A DNA stretch of 62,000 nt from Gnetum montanum (taxonomy: Eukaryota; Streptophyta; Gnetopsida; Gnetales; Gnetaceae). The first letter of the stretch is position 1. The number at the start of each line of letters is the position of its first letter. Positions 56,101 to 62,000 of this stretch are shown piece after piece. Under the pieces are notes generated by a model, which saw only the letters and a list, made by a program, of their open reading frames with translations, had not been told where the DNA came from and searched no databases. The translations under genes were made by a program, and so were the position numbers. The stretch spans positions 1,987,824 through 2,049,823 of the forward strand of contig MNCI01034697.1 of NCBI GenBank assembly GCA_015680685.1, written 5' to 3'.

Positions 56101-57623
56101 GCTAATAACATGGATATAATTCATTATCGTAATGAAGTTTACCAGGTCTGAATGACAAAGAAAATGGAGGGATTTTCCTTTGCACGTCTGCGACAGTAAG
56201 GGGAGGATCCAAAGTCCATTCCCTATCCAGCCATCCAAGATTTCAACATCTACAAAATAAGTCAGCATAGCGGGTCAAGTATTCTAGGATTTTGAACGCT
56301 AGTTATCCCATGATAACGGCCCGTACGTTGCTAATAGAAGTGAATTTACTTATAGCCCTTTTAGTCAATGACAATGTATCATTATTGCCCAGAAGACCAC
56401 TGTCATTGATGAAGAATCTACATCACAGAGGATGGGTGAATTATTTATGCTCAACATAAATTTAAACAATAGTTAGTGTGTTGCAACACATCGAAATGAC
56501 ATAAATTTAAATTCTTACCCGCCTGCGTAATACACAGTACCAAGTGGGTTCTGGAAGCAGGTTGTGAGGTGACGAGCCATGAACAAAGTATTGTATGTGT
56601 GATAATAGTTCAATCTGGGCATCTCCCAGATCTAGCTCAAACGTCTTAAACCTTTGGTGCTTTGTTCGCAGTCTTGCACCCGCACAGTTTCAATTGTGCC
56701 ATCTGTCAAGAATGCCAAGATGCTCTATGTTGAACCAACTAGTAGCATCTCCAAAATAGTAGCAGCTACATCACTTGGTAGATGTGACTAGACGATTACA
56801 CTGTAATTACGAAGCAAAAACTACAAGAACCCTTGCACGCCCCTTCGGAACCACACCACCTCCCCCTTTATATGAGCATGAGGAGGAGGAACATTGGCCG
56901 CAGGAACATGCATGCAGCATAGAACGTCCACGATGTCCAAAACGATTAGGATAGGCTTTAACATAATACTGTACAATGAAAATGTATTACTATTAGACAA
57001 AAAATTTAGACATGAACATTCATCATGCTACACTAGGGTTCTCTTGATTCCCAGAAAATTACAGATTTCACCGAAAATGCATGGCTAGAATCGCCCAAAC
57101 CCTTGCAACAGCTCAAGGTCTGTCTCTGACAATAGCGATGAAAGCAACACTGCGTATTACTCCAGCGTAACATGTAACTACTACAGGACTAAAGGAAAAG
57201 AAAAAAAACCCTGATTATGCTACTCACAGATACAATACCTAGATTTTTTGATTATCCACTATGTTTTCTCAGTATTACTCAATGTTACCTAAACCCTCGT
57301 AACAATATGAGGTTCGTCTCCAATAGCGAAGATAAAGGTAATATCGCAAACCAAAATAGCTTAGTCCACGTAAATAGATATTAATGCTCAACGCAACATA
57401 CGCATTTAGGAAAATAATATACAAACTATGACGCTGCAACAAATATAAAAATAGTGCAAAAAGGGTGGATGATGACTTACTGGTTCAGCGGAGTAACTTC
57501 CCGAGCCTCGACTCTAGCCTGCGAAGCCTACTGCAAACTCTCCTATACTTCGTCAATCCTTTCCAGTTTAGCATTCTTCCTTTTTACCTTTGGTTCCATA
57601 ATTGTAATCGAAATATTTTTCAT
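53149..57623 (-). pseudogene. Antisense eight-exon gene in element C
   Basis: Exons on the minus strand: 57623-57481, 56968-56519, 56417-56143, 56032-54983, about 54930-54660 (borders unsure), 54548-54372, 54286-53487 and 53406-53149. Donors include GTAAGT, GTAAGA, GTAAAC, a GC donor (GCAAGC where D has GTAAGT), GTACAC and GTGAGT. Exon 3 is 275 bp in both C and D; exon 4 is 1,050 against 1,049. Codons split by introns agree (Gly at exons 2/3, Val at 3/4). Pieces: VLCCMHVPAANVPPPHAH, ASNLFFHYGDIK, FSNLFGVPSDGFPI, SLWECQSVKEDLWKRLQRSK, SPEREMTLPRGETT, and an acidic C-terminus (DDFLEVEME). No known domain recognised. Stops are mainly TAG/TGA at former Trp, Gln or Arg codons. Confidence 0.8.
54402..54497. 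repeat. 47-bp direct duplication around an unresolved base
   Basis: The stretch beginning TGATCATATCTTGAACGATG and ending TTATCAAGA lies on both sides of an n at 54449, identical as far as I can see. D has the sequence once. An exact repeat touching an n is most simply two contig ends that overlap but were not merged. It lies in exon 6 of the antisense gene and inflates it. Confidence 0.85.
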
Positions 57624-57719
57624 AAAATCGTCTGTTTATGCCTTACTTCCACTCCTTATTTGCTATAGCTAGATCCAAATTCGCGATATCTGTAACCTAT
57701 TTTGAGTATGAACCACCAG

Positions 57720-57725
57720 TTTATA
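57720..57725 (-). promoter_or_regulatory. TATA box of the antisense gene in element C
   Basis: The minus strand reads TTTATAAACTGGTGG, about 100 bases before the first ATG (57623-57621) and 120 before the second (57599-57597). It aligns with CTATAAATTGGGG in D, with shared bases continuing to AGGTTAC/TGGTTAC downstream. Confidence 0.58.
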
Positions 57726-58189
57726 AAAAAAATGCTTGAAACTAACTTTTCTTTCTACTCGATAGATGCAAAACTTTCCTGAAACGTTGGTGTCAGTATG
57801 ACATGAAATGTAAAGATCAGGGCATTTATTTCGTAGATATCGTGTGGATCACGGTCCGGAATGACCCTAAACTAATACATAATTTATCATCTCATAATTT
57901 GGCTGCATTAACTACGGTCTGTACAAAAACTCAAATTTCATGACACACTAGACATGCCATGTTGCACCTTTAATCTTATTTCATATGCTAGCATCTAGGA
58001 AGCCTAGCTCATCATCATTTTACAAAATGCGCATTTTTGTAACGGTTCACTAAGACCTTAAACTAGAAGCCTTTTTAATATGCAACCCTAACACAAAGAA
58101 AACAAAAACAAACTCTCGTCATTCAACAAATTGGTAGAAAAAAAATGTAACAGCTTCCATTTTTGGCATTTTTGCAGGGAAATTCATAA
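57726..58189 (+). other. Right spacer of element C with hairpins and splice acceptor
   Basis: Three hairpin units are visible (GGTC cggaat GACC near 57855, a decayed one near 57925, GGTT cactaa GACC near 58045). The flanking sequence CTAATACATAATTTATCATC matches B at about 25,365. The end, CATTTTTGGCATTTTTGCAG at 58158-58177, is a strong 3' splice-site match, 12 bases before the pol ATG at 58190. Confidence 0.72.
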
Positions 58190-59930
58190 ATGGACACAAC
58201 TTTATCTGCACCATTAACCTTAACAGGCCCATATGGAGAGACCATTAGACAACTTAATTACACGCTGATAGAAACAGACCCTTCCCTTTGTGATGCAACC
58301 ATAGCAACATTGAAAATATCCTCAGATTGGCCAGAACACCTAGCCTGAACTCTAGACCTGGAGGCTAGTGATGTGACTGAGGACTCTCTCGATGAAGTCC
58401 CTGTGGTTACGCACAAAGGAAAAAATAAAACTCTCAGGGTTAGTTCCCTCCTAGACCAACAGACACAAAGTGGCATAACATTAGTGCTCGAAAATAATGT
58501 TGTTGTATTTGCATGGTCATATGAAGACATGTCGGGATTAGACCCGAGATTAATACAGCATAACATAATTTTAGACCCATGCATCAAAGAAATTAGACAG
58601 AAGGCAAGAAAGATTAAGCTAGAAATTGTGCTAGTAGTGCGTAATGAAATCACCAACCTATATCAGGCTAGTTTCATTCACGCGGTTGATTACTCAGACT
58701 AAGTGTCCAACATCGTAGTTGTTTCTAAGAAAACGGGAGGCATACCCATCTGCATAGACTTCCGAGATCTGAACAAAGCCACGATTAAGGAAAATTTCCC
58801 GTTACCGAGTATCAACCAATTAATCTATTCAACAGCTGGTCACGTGCTTCTATCCTTTATGGATGATTTTTCATGTTATAATCAAATTCGTATTAACCTA
58901 GAGCATCAATTGACCACAACATTCATGATGCACTGGGGGACCTTCTGTTACACTATGATGCCTTTTGAGCTAAAAAATACTAGAGCAACGTATCAATGAG
59001 CCATGACATACATCTTTAGTGACTACCTCTTAGGGAGATTGAATGACTACGTGGATGACATAGCTGCCAAGTCTATAAAGTTGGAAGATTATTCAAAAGA
59101 CCTGGAGTTAGTCCTTAAACAATGTCTCAAACATGACTTATGGCTCAACCCAAAGAAATGCATATTTGGAGTCAAAACCAGATGCATGTTGGGGTTTGTG
59201 GTATCAGAGACTAGCATCCGAGTCGACCCCGACAAGGTTAAACCCATCGTTGGTTTAATGCCACCTACAAACCTCAAAGAACTACGTGGGTTACAGGGCA
59301 GACTACAATTTATCAGGTGGTTCATTTCAAAGTTAATAGATAAACTACATCCCATGCAACACCTTCTTAAGAAGGGTGTTAATTTTAAATGGACCGATGA
59401 CTACTAGCGTGCATTTGACAACTTAAAAAGGGAGCTCCTACATTTACCAACGGTTTTTCCACCACAAAGGGATCAGCCTTTTTACATTTATCTCGCTAAT
59501 TCAGACGTGTCTATAGCTGTGTTACTTTGCCAAAAAAGGAACGACGGGTTAGAAGCCCCTATCTATTATCTCAGTCACGCTCTATTTAGGTAAGAAACAA
59601 GGTACAATGAAGTGGAGCATAACTATTTGGCATTGGTTTTTGCACTCAAAAAATGTAGGCATTATCTTTTCTGTAGTTAGGTCAATATCATTTGCAAAAA
59701 CAACGTTCTGCGGGCTATCTCAAACAGCTTGTATGAGAGTAGTAGGATAGCTCGCTGGAAAGCTATCATGGCTGAATTTGATTTACATTATGTTGGCCAG
59801 TCATCCACCAAAGGTCAGGCTATAGTTTACCAACTAATGACATCGCCTATTAATGACCAAGCTACGATAGAGCCAGAATTTTCAGATGAGCATGTACATA
59901 GTTTAAGCCAGAATTTCCAGATGTGCGTCC
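58190..59930 (+). pseudogene. Element C RT and RNase H
   Basis: The ATG at 58190 starts MDTTLSAPLTLTGPYGET, aligned with B and D. An N-terminal pol segment (LVLENNVVVFAWSYEDMSGL) leads to RT motifs IPICIDFRDLNKATIKENF, LLSFMDDFSCYNQIRIN, TMMPFELKNTRATYQ, and the catalytic YVDD at 59048-59059. RNase H follows with FYIYLANSDVSIAVLLCQK and YNEVEHNYLALVFALKK. Four or five stops interrupt it. The frame is otherwise maintained over 1.7 kb, so this is among the less decayed pol copies here. Confidence 0.9.
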
Positions 59931-60260
59931 ATTGGCTTACCTCCTAGCCTTCCCTTGTATGAACAACATGGTAGAGTATGAGGGGCTCCTCAGAGGATTG
60001 TTGACAGCCAGAGAACTCAACATTCAACATCTGGCAATCCGAGGTGATTCGATGCTTGTCATCAATCAAATCATAGGAGTCTACGCCTGTAAAGCTGTGC
60101 ATCTACAACCTTACTGTGATATGGCTAAAGATCTCCTAAAACAATTTGTGACAATCAATGCCCAACATATTCCGTGTAATGAAAATGTTGTGGCTGATGC
60201 ACTGGCAACACTGGCACTAAACGTGCCACGACACTTGTTTTCCACTTGGCCTGCTTTAAT
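59931..60260 (+). pseudogene. Element C archaeal-type RNase H, N-terminal part deleted
   Basis: In B the sequence between VHSLSP and the YRLAFSCTNN strand carries the first catalytic Asp in FDGAS. In C about 90 bases including it are missing, and the frame changes at about 59,905-59,935. What remains is MNNMVEYEGLLRGLLTAREL, IRGDSMLVINQIIGVYACKA and CNENVVADALATLALNVP. Without the first Asp the domain cannot be catalytic. Confidence 0.85.
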
Positions 60261-61460
60261 GATGGAATGTATAGACCCTGTCATTCAAGTGGTGCAAATC
60301 TCTTCATTAAACTCGGGAGGAATGCCAGAATGGTACAATAACATTAAGACTTACCTTCTGCATGGTGAACCACCACACGAGCAACACATGCACAAAAAGA
60401 TGCAGTGCACAAGCGTGCCAGCCAATACATCATCATCGAAGACAGTACTCTCTGTAGACGCTCTTTCGATGGGGTATTGCTAACCTGCGTTAATAATGAT
60501 CAAGCACAGCGAATAGTTAGGGAAGTCCATGAGGGGCTGTGTGAAGGACACGTAGCCCCGCAAGCCATGGCTGCTAAGATCAGACGCCTAGGGTACTATT
60601 GGCCATACATGGAAAAACACTGCTTTACCAAAGTTAAGATATGTGACACGTGCCAGGGTTACGCAAACCTACTACATGTGTCGCAAATCGAGTTACATAC
60701 TACGTAGATTACTTGGCCATTCCAACGATGGGGACTAGATATCATAGGTCCCATCATGCCTNATTAGACAATATTGTAACCAGATTTGGACTCCCTATGA
60801 CTATTATGACTGACAATGGGCCACAATTTAGTAGTATAGAAACCAAATCTTTTTAATAATCTTGATATCAAGCAATCTTTTTCTTCATCCTATTACCCGC
60901 AAGTAAATGGTCAAGCAGAAGTAACAAACAAAGTAATTATCAATCTACTTAAGAAGATGCTCAGTAATAATAAAAAATGATGGCATGAAAAAATCCTCTA
61001 CGTGCTATGGGCGTATCGTACGACGTGCAGAATGGCTACAAATAGAACGCCCTATAGCCTAGTCTATGGATCCGAAGCAGTCTTGCCCTTGGAATTATAG
61101 GTTTCGTCATTGCAAATGGTCCTCTCCACAATTATAAATGAGACTCAACACAATGAGTCTAGAATCGTGGATTTAGACTCAGTGGAGGAAAAACGCGTCT
61201 AGACACTCGACACCATCGAAAGATATCAGGATGAATAGAGATAGAAGCATCGACACAACCTACATCAACGACTGATCAAGAAAGGAGACTTAGTTCTCAA
61301 GGCTGTTCATGAACTAGTAGGCAAATTCTCTGCAAACTAGAAAGGCCCTTTTCTGGTCATCGGCGCATACAGCAATGGGGAATTCAAGTTAGCGGATATC
61401 GACGGCAACGAACACTCGAATCTAGTGAATCATCTGTATCTGAAGCAGTACTACATTTAA
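60261..61460 (+). pseudogene. Element C integrase
   Basis: Zinc-binding part: VREVHEGLCEGHVAPQAMAA and CDTCQGYANLLH. The catalytic core is incomplete: after ITWPFQRWGLDIIGPI (first Asp) an n at 60762 replaces about 130 bases present in B. The core then resumes with NIVTRFGLPMTIMTDNGPQF (second Asp intact) and VNGQAEVTNK (Glu). A frameshift follows FSSIETKSF. The C-terminal domain NGEFKLADIDGNE and LKQYYI ends with TAA at 61458-61460. Confidence 0.86.
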
Positions 61461-61489
61461 ATGCCAACTCAGCTCAAGTGTAAAGGTAA

Positions 61490-61768
61490 CATACGTCTGC
61501 TACGATGTAAAATTGGAAAAGTTATACATGTCCACTACGACGTAAAACTGGCATTCCTTTCATGCGTCCACCAAGACGCTAAACTGGCAAAGTTTTCAAC
61601 CGTCTACCATGACGCGAAACTGGTAGGGTAAGCATACGTCTACTGAGACACTAAACCAGCACAAACTTGTCCTTGGGTCACGACATAAAATTGACACCTT
61701 CAACATAGTCTGTTGGGACCATAAACTAGCTCTTCCACCATCCACTACGATGTAAAACTAGTAGGTTT
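61490..61768 (+). repeat. Micro-hairpin array in the 3' UTR of element C
   Basis: About eight units. GCGTC caccaa GACGC at 61564-61579 is a 5-bp stem with a six-base loop followed by TAAACTGG. CATC cactac GATG near 61741 and CGTC tgctac GATG (with one G-U pair) near 61497 keep pairing with other bases. The array ends where a segment of roughly 700 bases present in A and B is missing. Confidence 0.8.
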
Positions 61769-62000
61769 TAGTCTAAACTAGTAGCTTAGACTAGCCTGGC
61801 TACTCGGGGGTGCAAATCCTACCTCTCCCCCCATCAGATACTTTACTTCACTTCCTCCTTCCTTGGTCCTCATGACCACCTTTACCCTCTTCTTTGCTTG
61901 TACAGATCATGAACATTCAATCAAATTCTTTCGCATCATCGTGTCCATGAACTGGCATAACGCAACTCGCCTAGTGGAATGTAGTTAAAAAAAAGGGTAA
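61769..62000 (+). other. Shortened 3' UTR of element C and purine run at the window edge
   Basis: After the array the sequence joins the part corresponding to 19,340 onward in A (CTAGCCTGGCTACTCGGG), so the segment with the GAATCTG hairpin is deleted. The last bases, TTAAAAAAAAGGGTAA, correspond to the first purine run of A and B, about 370 bases before the LTR. The 3' LTR is expected beyond the window. Confidence 0.65.

Larger units (their letters stand above)
46901..62000 (+). mobile_element. Element C: gypsy Tat/Ogre-type element with an antisense gene, 3' LTR outside the window
   Basis: 5' LTR 46901-48377, leader, gag, protease ending at 52362, left spacer, antisense gene 57623-53149, right spacer, pol from 58190, integrase ending at 61460, 3' UTR with hairpin array and a purine run at the very end of the window. 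By comparison with A and B the 3' LTR should begin about 370 bases past base 62,000. Length without the 3' LTR is over 15 kb. Compared with B it has the antisense gene, deletions in the second RNase H and the 3' UTR, and an unresolved base in integrase. Confidence 0.88.

Noticed and set aside
1-62000. tRNA, rRNA or other structural RNA genes
   Set aside because: No cloverleaf with matching anticodon arm or rRNA-like conserved stretch was seen. The tRNA-like words belong to primer-binding sites.

Overview
This is a stretch of a large, repeat-rich plant nuclear genome. The evidence is plant LTR retrotransposons of both superfamilies: Ty1/copia with an initiator-Met primer site, and Ty3/gypsy of the Tat/Ogre type with a second, archaeal-type RNase H. 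The sequence is AT-rich, and almost every reading frame is broken by stop codons of the kind left by C-to-T decay. I recognise no intact host gene, tRNA, rRNA or CRISPR array. A gymnosperm or another large-genome seed plant would fit, but the sequence alone does not decide this.

Layout. 1-263: 5' end of an unidentified protein on the minus strand, running off the window. 264-2906: a GC-richer stretch, then AT-rich DNA with a minus-strand LTR-like promoter. 2912-9381: a complete but dead copia element on the minus strand, with both LTRs, polypurine tract, primer site and a perfect 5-bp target duplication. 9387-14544: AT-rich relics. 14545-about 16560: a diverged, truncated gypsy LTR carrying palindromes and a 30-bp minisatellite. 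16705-19920: 3' end of gypsy element A. 19921-31861: gypsy element B (LTR, gag, protease, spacer, RT, two RNases H, integrase, LTR), sharing its left LTR with A. 31862-41976: gypsy element D, truncated at both ends. 41977-46900: old relics. 46901-62000: gypsy element C, ending a few hundred bases before its own 3' LTR.

The main result is in C and D. Between protease and reverse transcriptase both carry a 4.5-5 kb gene on the opposite strand. It has eight exons in D, matched in C (the C copy of exon 5 is only approximate). Where both copies can be read, the splice sites and intron phases agree, several exon lengths match to within 1 bp, and each copy has a TATA box upstream on the antisense strand. 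The predicted protein is roughly 1,050-1,150 residues and I do not recognise it. B has an empty site at the same place. In B, C and D the pol ATG is preceded by a pyrimidine tract and AG, like a 3' splice site, so the gene appears to sit antisense inside an Ogre-like protease-RT intron.

The second result is an array of small hairpins. More than fifty copies by eye of a 4-6 bp stem, usually a 6-base loop, then TAAACTGG or TAAACTAG fill the protease-RT spacers and the 3' untranslated regions of A, B, C and D. The stem bases covary between copies (GGCC/GGCC, GGTC/GACC, CATC/GATG, TGTT/AACA, GCGTC/GACGC), which points to selection for structure. A third recurring signal is palindromic GCTACGCTA...TAGCGTAGC repeats in the U3 of the LTRs, also found as a tandem array in intron 1 of the antisense gene in D.
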